This document shows positions 35,514 through 47,739 of a stretch of DNA of 64,000 nt, one piece after another. The stretch covers positions 62,001-126,000 of the forward strand of contig DF239957.1 of the NCBI GenBank assembly GCA_000507305.1, in the 5' to 3' direction. The stretch comes from Breviolum minutum Mf 1.05b.01. Its lineage: Eukaryota > Sar > Dinophyceae > Suessiales > Symbiodiniaceae. The number at the start of each line of letters is the position of its first letter. Position 1 is the first letter of the stretch. Below the pieces are notes generated by a model that did not search any database, was not told where the DNA came from, and saw only the letters and a program-made list of their open reading frames with translations. A program made the position numbers and the translations under genes.

Positions 35514-35719
35514 CTTGCATTTCCTTGCAATGGGTAGCATCCACAACCACGGTCGTGTTTGACTCAACTCAAAGTACTCATGAAAGAAGGTTCTCAAGGA
35601 ATGCATGTTCCACATGCAACTAGCTACGAAACATTGATCTGAAGTGAAGAAATTGTACAATCTTCGGAAACCATCTGTGTACGTGTTCGCTCTTTGAACC
35701 AGCTGGCAAAATAAAAGCA

Positions 35720-38300
35720 ACGAATCTCGAAAGTTGTGTAGGTCATATCATAGTGAAGCAGAATCTTCATCTGAAATGTCAGTTCATTTAGGGTAAAGTA
35801 AGAGAACCCTTTGCAAAACCATCATCATGAGTGGCACCTGTTCCCAAGGATCAGGATGTTCCCTGAACTTAATCAACCTAGATGGATGTAAATGGAGTGT
35901 ATCCACAATATTTGTATTCTTGGCATAGCTGAAGTATCACCACCCTTTTGAGGTCGGGAGATAATTACTCACCTCTGCAAGGGGAATCCACCCTAAGCAA
36001 ACAAGTGGGTTGCAACACCCTCCCAACAACCAGTGCTGATCCTGCAGATTTGCGGGAGGGCTTGATTGCAGAGCCCAATCATAATTGGTGTTGGAATTCT
36101 GGAGAGGTATGTGTATACCTTGCTGTTATTCAGGATGTGAATTATGAACATGACTGCGCAAGAAAACGACGAATGACATGCACTTGTTAGGTAGATCCTC
36201 TAGCAACCAATCACTCCCAGTGTTCTTTCGTGTGAACATTGAAATCCGAGCATCTCAAAAGTCTCTCTGCTGCTCTTTTTCTCCGCAAATACTCATCTTC
36301 ACTCTTGACAAGTTTTGAGGGCCATCTTTGTCTGCCCATCTACTCCCCCGTTTAGAAGCCCACACCTCACTGACACTGCATATATGCACTATTCCCGTGC
36401 CAACTCAAGTGCAAGCAGGACAACAGCAACGAAATCGTGCCGTGAGGTTCCCATGTGCATCTGTTGTCGATTTGTTCTTGCAAACCTGCAAGAAGCAGGG
36501 ATGTTTTTTTGGCCAACAGCAGAGACAAATAGAATTAGAATAACTCCATCCTGTAACAGCTTTCCCAAAATGCAGTGCCTGCGTCCCAGGGCAAGCGACC
36601 AGGCCATCTGACCTTGCAGCACAATCAACCTTGCACAGATCATGAACAAAAACAAGACAACCTGCAAAAAACACATTTTCCTACCTTGCATGGACAAAGC
36701 TGACAGCAGACTTGAATGCGGCTGTCAGGCATGCACAGGCGAAAAATCTCCCATCAAAAAGCAGGCAATGTTGGGCAACCTTTGAAGTCCTTTAAATAAA
36801 GTGGCAGCCACAACAACAGTTCCCAACAAAGTGTTCGTTCAATCAAGCTATCCATCCTTATAGCCATAGCATGTTCTACTACAACTTCTCTATACTGTAA
36901 CCGGGATCGTTCCTAGCATACCAACTGGATTCTGGCACTTACCTATGATTTTTGTTGGGAGTAGACTCATTCCCACCATACATGAATACTTACTGGTTGG
37001 TAAGCCCAGTGACAGTGTCAAAGATTTGATCTCCGCATTTGTGCTCAATACACCTTGGGCACACGATGTGCGCGACAGGGACTCACCACAGCTATGTCAA
37101 GGAATGAGCCAACAGATTAGTTGAAATTGTGCAATGTAACAACTGATTTTATGTCAACTAATTACTCCCAGGTCATGCTCACCAGAACAGCACCGCCCTT
37201 TTTGGGGGATGCGCTTAATTTGGGGTCAAGACATTCACCGGGACTTTTTGTGAAAATAATCTGTTTTTGCGTCATGCTTTGAGACCCTCAGTCCTCAACC
37301 CAAAAATTCAAATCATCCAACTATGGTGAATCTCGAATCATTGTTTGAAGTGAAGTTGCAGTGAAAGGAGGTTAGAAAGCCTCTGAACGTGCAACACATC
37401 TCTCAAGTTGTAGGATATTTTGTCACTAGCTAATTCCGCTTTCCGGAGAATCCCCCGCCTGATGACCCTTGTCTGAAATGTTACTCAGAACTGATCACCA
37501 CACTTCAAGTTTAACTCATATCAACTTGTGCATCAACTTACTGAGTCATATCCATGGGTGCGTCTGGATTCATGGCTGACTGACATGTTCATTTTCCTGA
37601 ATCAGGAATCCCCTACAATACTCTATTTGAACAAATTAAACAAACAAACAAACAAACAAACAAACAAACAAAGAAACAAACCTGCTCCGTAACACCTGTT
37701 CACGTTTACCTGTTGACCAGGCGATGAAACCCATCTGATCCAGAGCTGATCGACCATGGTAGCGATCGAAGTTGATGCTACCACTCCGGACTCCAAAAAC
37801 GATGGTTTCAACGACAAGTTTCAACTCCTAAATGCAGCCCCAGTGGCAAATCTCCAGAGCTGCAAAGATCTTCTTTTTCTAATCTGCGAAGCCCCTGCAA
37901 TTGGAATGACGACAGGGTGGTGGATAAAAGCTCCAAGCTACTGTAGGCTGTAGGGATGTTTCCGATGTTTCCCCAGAACAGGAGTGGATCTCGAAGCCCA
38001 CGAAGCGGCAGCATCCCAAGTTATGACTATACATAAACAACATTAAACAACCGTCCTTCTTAGATCCCTACTTCAGCCAGTACTCTGATCGTTTTCGCAG
38101 CCGAGGTTTCACCATACGCTTGCATGAGCACCTTGCCTCCTCCACTACTGCTGCAACTACAGTAAGTCTTTAGCGCTTGTTGGCGTGGTCTCTGCAGGGT
38201 TGTAGTAAACGACTGCTCAAATATCATACAACATACTTAAAAAACTACACTGAAGGCTGAGTCACCTAGCCAACCACTGCAGAAATTGATAGCTGAGAGG
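35720..38300. other. Stretch without a supportable gene
   Basis: It contains an (AAAC)n run at 37637-37670 and scattered short ORFs. No exon with agreement between frame and splice sites was found, though small exons could be hidden. Confidence 0.35.
37637..37670. repeat. (AAAC)n microsatellite
   Basis: Eight or nine tandem AAAC/CAAA units. Confidence 0.9.
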
Positions 38301-38317
38301 GATAGTCACTTACTAAC

Positions 38318-38453
38318 CAAATGTTTAGAGTTCCCTTCAAGGCATGGAAAAAGCGACCAAAAGAGAGAAATGTTTCACGTTTTGTCGGAGCCTTTTCCGA
38401 TCGCAAGAGTTGAGCTTGCCCGTCTGCCCCCAGGGTCCTTGGCAGCATTCCAA
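38318..38453 (-). CDS. Coding-like exon, frame ambiguous
   Basis: Between acceptor AACCACCAAG|TTGGAA and donor AACATTTG|GTTAGT the minus strand reads GMLPRTLGADGQAQLLRSEK, then APTKRETFLSFGRFFHALKG. A shorter alternative starts at CTGCCAAG|GACCCT (38437) in another frame (DPGGRRASSTLAIGKGSDK). Both have acceptable composition. Product unknown. Confidence 0.35.
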
Positions 38454-39186
38454 CTTGGTGGTTCATGATAGTTGAGAAGTTGGATTTACAGGGTGTGTCT
38501 CAAAATTCGGGATCCTAATCTTCTAAAATCCTACATCTACCTGCAGTTTTTCAAACTAGAAGCGAGGTTTGGAGTACCCTGGTACCCCTTGGGTTCAACA
38601 GCATGGCCACAGGTCATCAACTCCGATCAGCACAGATTCCTGTCAGAAATGGATATACGCCCTAGTACATGGTAGAAGTGGTGTGTACAATATGATCATC
38701 ATGCAGTTACAAACTAAGAGAGGCTGCGGTATCATGACACAGATTGAAAACTGACAAAAAGGATGTACTTACGAGTTATAGCCACAAAGAAAGAAACGCG
38801 TTCAGTTCCTAAGCCTAGATAAACATGTCTTTCTTTCCCCATGAGCAACCTTTCACATTGCCAAACACGTTTTGCCCAAGTGAAAATGTGAATCCTTGCA
38901 GAGAGACTCCTCTTTCAGCAGATTTTGACTACCTGACCATTAGAGATTTCCCAGTGACTGTAGAATGACGACTCAATGGAATTATGAAGTATGGACCCCG
39001 TCTGACACCGGGAAAAAAAAACGGTCAAAACCAACCGAAAGGAGTCAGTTGGTGTCCAGTCCCAGCTGCGCATTCACAGTGACTCCATCACAGAAGGGCA
39101 ATATGGAGATGAGCAAGGACCTTGGATCGGCGTGGAGAATGATGAAAAGAGGTGGAAATTGAAGGCTTGAGAAGAAGCATCCATAC

Positions 39187-39436
39187 CTCTGTACGTTTCA
39201 TCTTCGGTCACTTTAGGGCTTCTTTGCGGAGATTTCAGGGCTTTCTTATTCCACACGGCTTTTTTGGTCAATGGCGAATACACTTCGTTGACTTCATCGC
39301 GACTTGTCCGACTGCCTTTGATACCACAGCAGCCTTTCTCCACACTTGATGACTTGGAGGCCGTTTCATAGGGTCCCGAAACTCTGACTGCGTCGGAAAC
39401 CAGTGGTGGTTTTTGATGTACCAATATGTTCTGGGG
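39187..39436 (-). CDS. Large internal exon (83 codons), Ser/Lys-rich
   Basis: Minus-strand exon of 250 nt, acceptor GCAGTTTTCCAG|CCCCAG, donor ACGTACAGAG|GTATGG. The translation begins PQNILVHQKPPLVSDAVRVS, has a central ETASKSSSVEKGCCGIKGSR, and ends KSPQRSPKVTEDETYR. Ser/Lys/Thr-rich with SP and TP sites, so probably a disordered, phosphorylatable region. One of the longest exons here and well delimited. No domain recognised. Confidence 0.65.
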
Positions 39437-39449
39437 CTGGAAAACTGCC

Positions 39450-41578
39450 CTCTATGTAAAACCTCAAGAATTCAGCATGGGACTCCGGAATCCCAATGAT
39501 CTAATTGTCATAAGAGCATATATTGACATTGCTTTGCCACTTTGAACACCAGAGTGCTCTTTTTTGAGGCAAATCTTGTCACCATTCCTGTGCATCCGTC
39601 TCGATTCAAGAAAAACAAAACATATTGAGGTTGGCATTGAAAAACGAAGCTTTGTGGAAGCAAGTCCAAAAACTCCCAGCACTTCTTCCCATTTAGGGGA
39701 AACCAAAAGGAAAAACGATCTGCAAGAAGAACCACGTTCTGACCATCCAAACCACTGCTATGAAAGGCACGTGAAATGAAACTTTCTGCACATTCAATGG
39801 AACCAGCGAACTGGAGGAAGATCCTGAACGGAGGAGAAAGGGACAGGGTGAAATGTGTAGAACCAACAACTTCCTTCCCGAGGGCCCGTTGTTGTATTCC
39901 TTCCAAAGGAACTAGGTGGTTTTCTGACAGTGAGCATGAGCCTTAACTCCAACGATGAAAACCCTGAAACATATGCTTCAAATATGCCGCCACATGATAG
40001 ACTCTACTGAAAAAAAAAAACATGATATCAAGTGCGTGGGGACAATGTCCTCTAGACCCAGAAAAAGAGAGGAAACTAGAACAGTGTATTGTCGTTTACT
40101 GGAATTCATTCGCCCCGGAGAAGAAATAAGATTAAAAAAACATCACTATCTTCTTGCAGCATTTGAAAAATGCCTCATCTTTTCCCAACGTGCCTGAACC
40201 CAACATGCACGGACGGCGCCGTGAACTTAATACCAAAACGGCCGCAGCAAGCAGACAACTTCAACAATGGGATGACTCTCTGGGGCATTCCTACTGCAAT
40301 TGTCTCACGTGATCCATATATTTGCAAACCATGTGTTGTCAAAGCCGACTATCATCTGCATTTTCCAGATTGATCGGATTCGGTGTTCAGCGGATTGGTG
40401 CTCTTGGTGCTCTTTGGGATCCACAACAGACGCTAATGAGACAGGCTATTTTCTTTTAATACTTTTCAAAAAGAACAAAGAAGGACGCAGTCAGTACAGA
40501 AGTACTATACTCAACCTACATCTTCATAGAATGAAGGTACGGGTTCAAACATTTGCACCAAAGCACTTTCATGTCCCATTTCTCTTCACGTGCTGTCTCG
40601 AACTGGCATACTTTCCATAGAACGGCTGGGGCTTTTGACTTGACTGAGCAACCAGTTCCAAATTCACGTCCGTAGTGTTTTTCATGGATTGCCTAGAGAA
40701 CTACAGTATGTTGATAAACCGCTCAGAAAACACACATCACCAACGCTGCAAAATCAGAATAAACCAAAGAAGCAAAACATCCAATAACTTTTTCAATTTG
40801 GGCACATGCTTGCGGGTGACCATTCATGGCCATTGTAGATCGAAACGCAACCCAAGACGAGATCTCTGTCTGGAAAAACTGAGGGGGCCAATCAGCAACA
40901 GTACTCATCATACAGTCCATCTTTCTATCATTTTACGGCTATCTGCTGGTTGGTACTTCTGTCCTCCCAAAAAGACAGACATGTGTAGGCAGAGGCGGCA
41001 GAGGCTGGCTTTTTTCTGTGCACGATGAAACTTCATGGCGATTAGGGCCCTACGGCCACATCATCACATTCACAAGGCATGAGTAGCTGCGAAATCATGG
41101 CAAGGTCTGCCAACTTTGTCAACATTTAAAATCAAGCAAGGCCGTCTTGTCTGCAAAATCAGGCAAGAGCGGCAAACAAAGATTGAGTAACACATACATA
41201 CCTCTACACCTCATCACTCTCGATGAAGTCTGGCTCACCTTGTGGTCGTCCACCTTGGACATTGAATAAAAGGCTGACATCGCACTGACATGGGAGCAGT
41301 TCTTGAGCTGAGCTTGCTGCGAGCAGGTGGAGGACGAGGTGGCGGCTTTTCCCTGTCAACAAGACTGAAAAGGACAAGAAAGTTCCGGCATATGATAGCT
41401 GGAAAAGAAGCAGCAAGAACGGCAAATGCGAAGGACGAAGCAGGAGTCCGCGAGAGAAACTACAAAGAGTGGTACCTTCTGTTGAGGGACTGGAAGCTGC
41501 AAATTGAATTCTGAATCACATTCAGCAGTGTGATGTGATGATGCTGCTGGTGCCACCGCCACTGCTGCTATTGGTTGA

Positions 41579-41626
<48 letters not shown>

Positions 41627-43270
41627 CGACGCTGACGATGAGGAGGGAGATCGGGCAAATTGTACAACTACTCTGGAAAAGCTCCCTCGATCGCAATTCC
41701 TTTCCTGTCTTCTTCCTGCCGGGAAGATAACTCTTGTATATACATGGTTTGGTTATGCTGACTTTTTAGAAAAGTGCATGACCCGGCGACAGGACAAGAG
41801 GAAGCAGAAGCAGCTAGCAGGAGCAACATCAGGACGCAAGGGCTGGAAGCTAAGCATCAAAAGCATCCGAAATAAGAAAGGCAAAGAGGGCAAAGAGTGG
41901 AGAACCGTCAGAACCGTTCAGAGGCAGCACAGAAGAAAACACCTTTTCAAACAACCATCAATGGGAAGACTGAGGCATCGACTCCTCGGAGTCTGATTCG
42001 GAACTTGAGCCTTCATCGCCTTTCGCTTACAAGGCCATACAACACTCAAGGCTGAACAGTTTTTGAGCAGCAAAAACAAAGACGTTCAAAATAGAAGTTA
42101 TATACAGTAGTTGTTGCGTTAGGGCTAGGTCATATTCACCAAGCCCTCATGCAAATTGAAAACTGACCAGATTCAGTTTGTCTGTTCGGATGACCAATGA
42201 AACTCAAAATGCGCAAAGTTGGTAGTACCATGCAGGACCCCAATAGGCTGACAGGTATGGCAAACATGGCAAACCTTTATGTTTCAGAACGGACTCACAA
42301 CTCAAATTGAGAGCAGAACTGGAAGTTTCAGGTTGAACCTGCAACAGCGAAACATGATTGTTTTCCCTGCGTCTACGTACATCAATCCTACATCATACAA
42401 GATATGTGTCACAACAATTTGTCTGCTTATTGTGCTGAAACTCACTCCTCTTCATCTCTTTGATTCATTCAACTTCCCAGTTCTGATTTGCTTCAATGGC
42501 ATCATTCCTGCGAGACCGATGTTCTATCATGGTATTGTCTCGATCTGGCACCACTGACCTCTGCAGGTCTGCGATTTTGCAGGTGGGCAACTGATGTCGG
42601 CGCCCCTAGGCAAACACGATCCAATCTACACCAAGCAAGTGCTGGAAATTCAAGCATCCGATTGATTACTTCTGTAAACTTATCCCTTTAAGTCTTAAGG
42701 ATGACGCGTTCGAGGCCTCTTGAATCGGACTGTCCCCTTAGCAACAAAGCTTTGGACAGGCGATCAAAAGAAAAATCGGGATGCTGGATTCATCAGGTTC
42801 CACATTCTAGTCCCAAAAGTCAAGTTTTGGGCAAGGCTGACGTCGGCATTTGCCGCGGGGGTGGAGGCTTTGTCCTGACTTGCATACATACTTTTCAGCA
42901 GCTAAGCTGAATTAAAAGAGATGTTGCTAACTGACCATGAACAATCGTGAACACTACAGCAAGTCCAAATGCTTCCAAATCCAGGTCGACCTGCCTTTGA
43001 GGTGGTGGTGGGGTGCTTGGAGGAGGCCTTATCACACGGTCAGATCACATTCAATCTGATCATCTGCATCCGCGGTTCACATTTAATTCCTTAATGCCAA
43101 GGAGCGGTGGTTGACTACGAGGAAAAAGGCATTGAAAAATGCTCCGTGATCTCCTGTGGCCATGACACAATATGAAGGCAAAGTGGAATCATTGCCTCTT
43201 CTTTGAAGCAACAAATTTGACAATGACCGCAAAAAAGAAAAAGCAGCACCCATCAAGGCAGAATAAAAGC
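39450..43270. other. Mostly unassigned; one coding-like stretch
   Basis: 39600-39900 on the minus strand is open for 130 codons (for example GQNVVLLADRFSFWFPLNGK) but lacks clear exon limits. A (GAT)n tract lies at 41583-41625. The remainder shows no supportable exon. Confidence 0.3.
41583..41625. repeat. (GAT)n microsatellite
   Basis: About fourteen perfect GAT units, giving poly-Asp and poly-His artefact ORFs. Confidence 0.95.
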
Positions 43271-43282
43271 AATTCAATTGGA

Positions 43283-44544
43283 CTAAGAGGTGCTTCCCCG
43301 CCCTTTCCTCGCAGCATCCAGCTCCATAAACAGTTCTTCTTGGCGCAAAGCTTCAGTTTGTACCTTGAAGGGTCCCCAACACAATGTCCTTGATGATGCA
43401 CGATATGCCTGCATCACAATGATGGAGGTTGCACCTCTTCATTCAATAGATCTCGTTCTTTTTTCAATTCCAACGCAAGGTTGTCCTGGTAGTGGGCAGG
43501 CTTTGGAAAAAAAGCTCCAGAAGCAGACTGCTGACACCAATAATACACAACTCGTGAGCATCTCGTCATCTCTCCTGCCGGCACTGAAGGATGTCCTGCC
43601 AAAACACTGCATAACTTCAGCAATGAGAAGGAAAAGTCTAGCACCAGAACCTCTCGCAAGCGTTCCAACTGCTGCTCGAAATCTTTGGCTCGCCTGGAGA
43701 CACGAAAGCTATAGGACCGTGTCAGACCATGTCAGACTGATAATGTCCAAATGAATCATTTATATTCATTTTTATCATTCGTCAGATGAATTTTTCTGAC
43801 TTCGATTTCGAATCCCCTGAGTCGATCTGTTCACACTGTTGACACTGTCCTCTTGACTCCGTCAACTTCAGCTTCCTTTGAGCTTGCACGCTCAACCGCC
43901 TAAACGAGGGGCGCTGTGCGTTTCACAGGATTGGAGCATTGTGCTTCGAGGGTCCTCTGCAGCTTCTTCTTGCAAAAGCGGCCACTCACACCTTCACGGC
44001 AAGCACGTTTGCAAGAAGAGTTCATATCGACTGCCGCAAACAATGGTCGCAGCCATGAAGTAGGAACACACAGAAGGAACATGATTGAAGAATGTTGATT
44101 GCCCTAGATTATCCTAGATTCCTAGATACGCTTCAATCCCAGTGGTATCCGATATAGAAAGTCAGTGGCCAATGACACATCTAATGACATGCCAGAGTGG
44201 CCCAACGGCACCCAAAGCTGCCATAGCACGCTGCTTGCTGTCGCTGCTTTCCTGAATCTCCTGCCATGACAACTTGTCATGGCAACATGGCAAGTCACTG
44301 GCAAATCTCTCACCTCGGAGAGCTCTTGCAGGGTTTGGCGGAACGCCTCCGACTCCTGCTCGCAAATGGCAGCCTGCAGATTCTCAACATCCAACATCTT
44401 GAGTTAGTGAGACTCACAAGCCCCTTGCAAGAATGGATCTGCAAACTGACCCTGATGAGAACGAATTTGATAGTCAACACTTACAGGTTATGGACGCCTC
44501 TGCACTCAAATGCTGCCGCAGGCGACAATGCTGCTCCCGAGAAC
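43283..44544 (-). CDS. Coiled-coil protein gene, 3' exons
   Basis: Exons in minus-strand order: 44485-44544 (SREQHCRLRQHLSAEASIT; acceptor TTCTTGTCAG, donor GTAAGT); 44314-44397 (MLDVENLQAAICEQESEAFR then QTLQELSE; donor GTGAGA); 44189-44260 (EIQESSDSKQRAMAALGAVG then PLWH); 43927-43968 (KKLQRTLEAQCSNP); 43651-43693 (RAKDFEQQLERLRE); 43435-43500 (PAHYQDNLALELKKERDLLN then EE; donor GTGCAA); terminal 43283-43363 (VQTEALRQEELFMELDAARK then GRGSTS, stop at 43283-43285). Nearly all are phase 0 with Leu/Glu heptads, so this is the C-terminal rod of a coiled-coil protein. Not every junction phase matches, so some exons are missing or mis-set. If 44189-44260 is not spliced, a stop follows at 44162. 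Family unknown; structural or scaffold role inferred. Confidence 0.65.
44261..44313 (-). other. 53-nt intron carrying a perfect hairpin
   Basis: This minus-strand intron (GTGAGA...GGCAG) lies between two phase-0 coiled-coil exons. Its 3' part contains GCCATGACAA at 44263-44272 and the inverted copy TTGTCATGGC at 44274-44283, a perfect 10-bp stem with one central base, directly beside the acceptor. Short inverted repeats inside introns are a described feature of introner elements in dinoflagellates. One example is not proof. Confidence 0.5.
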
Positions 44545-45028
44545 CTGACAAGAATTCAGCTTGTAACTAGAGGCAGGGAGCAGTACCGCAGCTACCATGC
44601 AAAGATTGACTCTGAGCTGAGAACTTTTCTGATGGGTGGGAGAAGCTGCGGAAGTCTCCTCAATGCTTAGGTTCCAGTGTCTGGATGTTGGTGTATAAAA
44701 ACATGAGTGATTCCAAGTGAAACAAACTCGTGGTTTCTGGCAAGATCTCACTCTTGAAGCGGGTGTCACTAGAAACCATTCATTGAAGGTACTGTGAAGC
44801 ACTGCACGAGATTGGACCCTGTCTCTCCTTGATTCGCTCCCATGCCACAAGCTCCCTCTCGCCAGCCACCTGCGGGCTGCAGAACTTGGGGTCTGCAAAT
44901 AATGCATGAAGCCATAATAACAATCCGCCGACCCGGGTCGGCGTGCACAGCTTCTTTTCTTATGTAGCATCCAAAATTTTGTCACAAGGTGCCCATCCAA
45001 AATCCCCAGTCCAAAATCCAAAATCCAA

Positions 45029-45781
45029 NNNNNNNNNNNNNNNNNNNNNNNNNNNNNNNNNNNNNNNNNNNNNNNNNNNNNNNNNNNNNNNNNNNNNNNN
45101 NNNNNNNNNNNNNNNNNNNNNNNNNNNNNNNNNNNNNNNNNNNNNNNNNNNNNNNNNNNNNNNNNNNNNNNNNNNNNNNNNNNNNNNNNNNNNNNNNNNN
45201 NNNNNNNNNNNNNNNNNNNNNNNNNNNNNNNNNNNNNNNNNNNNNNNNNNNNNNNNNNNNNNNNNNNNNNNNNNNNNNNNNNNNNNNNNNNNNNNNNNNN
45301 NNNNNNNNNNNNNNNNNNNNNNNNNNNNNNNNNNNNNNNNNNNNNNNNNNNNNNNNNNNNNNNNNNNNNNNNNNNNNNNNNNNNNNNNNNNNNNNNNNNN
45401 NNNNNNNNNNNNNNNNNNNNNNNNNNNNNNNNNNNNNNNNNNNNNNNNNNNNNNNNNNNNNNNNNNNNNNNNNNNNNNNNNNNNNNNNNNNNNNNNNNNN
45501 NNNNNNNNNNNNNNNNNNNNNNNNNNNNNNNNNNNNNNNNNNNNNNNNNNNNNNNNNNNNNNNNNNNNNNNNNNNNNNNNNNNNNNNNNNNNNNNNNNNN
45601 NNNNNNNNNNNNNNNNNNNNNNNNNNNNNNNNNNNNNNNNNNNNNNNNNNNNNNNNNNNNNNNNNNNNNNNNNNNNNNNNNNNNNNNNNNNNNNNNNNNN
45701 NNNNNNNNNNNNNNNNNNNNNNNNNNNNNNNNNNNNNNNNNNNNNNNNNNNNNNNNNNNNNNNNNNNNNNNNNNNNNNNNN
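45029..45781. other. Assembly gap, 753 N
   Basis: Undetermined bases. Long open frames spanning it are artefacts. At least one exon of the coiled-coil gene is likely inside, because the phase between 46367-46420 and 44485-44544 does not match. Confidence 0.99.
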
Positions 45782-45942
45782 TTTGGGATTTTGGGGAGGT
45801 CCAGGGGATGTACCACTAGGCAATTTGGTGACGGTGCCTGGAGGTCAGAGGCTCGAATCCCCCCTGGTCTGCCTTTGGGGGCCACTTCAAAACCAACTGT
45901 ATCGAATAGAGTTGGGGCAAGGAAGCAAATTGAACATTTTTT

Positions 45943-46036
45943 CAGAGGTCTGAACCCTACAAATCACAGAAAACCCTGACTTCCAACCCAGAGGTCAGAA
46001 CTTTACAAAATCACAGAAAAACCCAGACTTCCAACC
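45943..46036. repeat. Two-copy tandem repeat, about 47 nt
   Basis: A unit beginning CAGAGGTC and ending ACTTCCAACC occurs at 45943-45988 and 45989-46036 with a few differences, followed by the start of a third copy (CAGAGGCAAC). Confidence 0.85.
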
Positions 46037-46366
46037 CAGAGGCAACTTCATTGCTATGAACTTTTTGGCGCAAATTAATGTGGATTACCCGGGTCGGCGG
46101 CCACAGGCGCCAGCCTGTTTTAAATAGATAATAGGAATGGGAATAGGAATAAGAACAATAAATGATCAATTACAAATAATTGAACAACTTTAATATCAAA
46201 TATGTAGATACATGATACCAAACTCTGATGATAAAAATGATTTTGCCATGTTCTTTCATTTCATGGACCTTGCAAGACCTTCGAAAGGCAAACAGCTACA
46301 TGCTTCTCTATTGTTTCCTTTATCCAGCGAGACAAAGGCCACAATGACTTCAGCCAGTCAAGGAAC

Positions 46367-47739
46367 CTCCAGTTCGGCACGACCTTCTCGCTCAGCAGAG
46401 ATGTGTTCACGCAGCTCTGCCTTTCAGAAAAGCAGCGTTGTCTGCGAGGCCAGTGGGCCTAACATGTCCTAACTGATATAATCAGAATTCCAAAGCTATT
46501 GCTTCCCAAAATCCGCATGTCAGTGCCTGGACCTTCAATGCTGATTGTAGCTGAGCCTTTGGAGAAACAAAGATGTCAAATTTCAAGCAGAATGCCAGCT
46601 TTTTAGTGTAAAGTACAGTCCATTCTGAAGTCTCTCTGTGTCTTGTAGTTTCAGGAACGGCCTGCAAAGAATCACGAACAGCCACCATGGATGCCAGTTG
46701 CTGGTCAGCGGCCTGTCGAACAACCCATACAAACTCTTTCTAAGACTCTATGGTCTATGATTATTCTTAGGTGGATATCTAAGTCGTGCCTCCAAGGACA
46801 CGAATAATGAAGGAAATCATGCATTTAAGACATCTTCTTCGCGATTTTTTATGGGCCCATTCAAGAAAGGCAGGGATAAAAAGGAATAGCCTGTAGGTCA
46901 GAAATTTACCATGGCCGAGTGACAAGTTTCGACAGGCACAAGCCTCAACCCGGGAGCTTGCTTCTGCTTCCTCATGCATCAAAGTTGCCTTGCATACGCA
47001 TATGTCGGAACACTGAAAACCTGTAAAAACACCCATAAGTACCTATACAACTGCTTCATTCCAGTCGGTTCGAACGCGCTAAACTGCTGCAATTGCTTCA
47101 GTCTCCGCCTGTAACTTTTGCCGCTGGGACTCTTCGCTCATGAGCTCGCCTCGAAGAGCAGCGCCTCAAATGCTGCGTCGGACATCGATTTGTCTAATTT
47201 GATATAATTTGATTATATTACGTGATTCATTCAATTGATTCTCTATTCCTCGTCTATTCGTCCAATTCATCTTTGACCTTTCACATCGTTTCACCCTCCT
47301 TCTCAGCCAAAGGATTGGCAAGGCACGTTCTGTTGCTGCATCCTGAAGCTCAGCTGCAATTGCACTGCGTGCATCCGCAAGGCGCTGCGTCAACAGCCCC
47401 ACGGTTTGACCCTGTCAGGCGAGGCAGGGGTAACTCCATCACTCCATCACTCCGGCAAGCTCTGCAGCTGTGGCTGTTGCATGCCATCGCACAACTGAAG
47501 TGTCCTGTTCATGGCAGCGATCACGAAGCTCCCGCATCTCACTGGTGAGTTCTGCCTCGGCTGATAGTACAAGAACAGCTCAAAACAAGAAAAGACAATT
47601 GCTACAAGAGGCTGCTATGAACAGGGAAGAAGATGGAAGAAGTACACATATCCTGAGAGATCTAACGCTAACCTTCACTTGAACCGGCCTGCAGCTCATC
47701 TGCTGCATGTTTTTCTGTTTCCAGCTGCCGTCTCAGGTC
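46367..47739 (-). CDS. Coiled-coil protein gene, central exons
   Basis: Minus-strand order: 47689-47739 (DLRRQLETEKHAADELQ, GC donor), 47505-47555 (AELTSEMRELRDRCHEQ, GA donor GACACT), 47325-47384 (RLADARSAIAAELQDAATER, end uncertain), 47085-47164 (ELMSEESQRQKLQAETEAIA region), about 46917-46998 (ATLMHEEAEASSRVEACACR, phase uncertain), 46662-46712 (AADQQLASMVAVRDSLQ, GC donor), 46533-46556 (AQLQSALK), 46367-46420 (AELREHISAEREGRAELE). Five of these are phase 0 at both ends. They share Ala/Glu/Leu heptad character and start with GCN after the AG. This is the middle of a long coiled coil. GC and GA donors are typical of dinoflagellates. Just above 47739 a second frame (QVKESDELRSL) is also coiled-coil-like, suggesting an alternative start or a small frameshift. 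Confidence 0.65.

Larger units (their letters stand above)
44927..46099. mobile_element. Possible element bounded by 14-nt inverted repeats
   Basis: CCGCCGACCCGGGT near 44926-44939 reappears inverted as ACCCGGGTCGGCGG near 46087-46100. Between them lie an assembly gap, CCAAAATCC repeats on the left of the gap and the complementary TTTGGGATTTTGGGG on the right, and a two-copy tandem repeat. The left copy itself sits in a longer palindrome (CCGACCCGGGTCGG). No transposase is visible, though one could be in the gap. The call is tentative. Confidence 0.3.

Noticed and set aside
45790-45890. tRNA or tRNA-derived SINE
   Set aside because: GGCTCGAATCCCCC resembles a T-arm/B-box, but I could not build an acceptor stem, anticodon arm or A-box around it.
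44943-45953. Long ORFs spanning 45029-45781
   Set aside because: They exist only because undetermined bases contain no stop codons.
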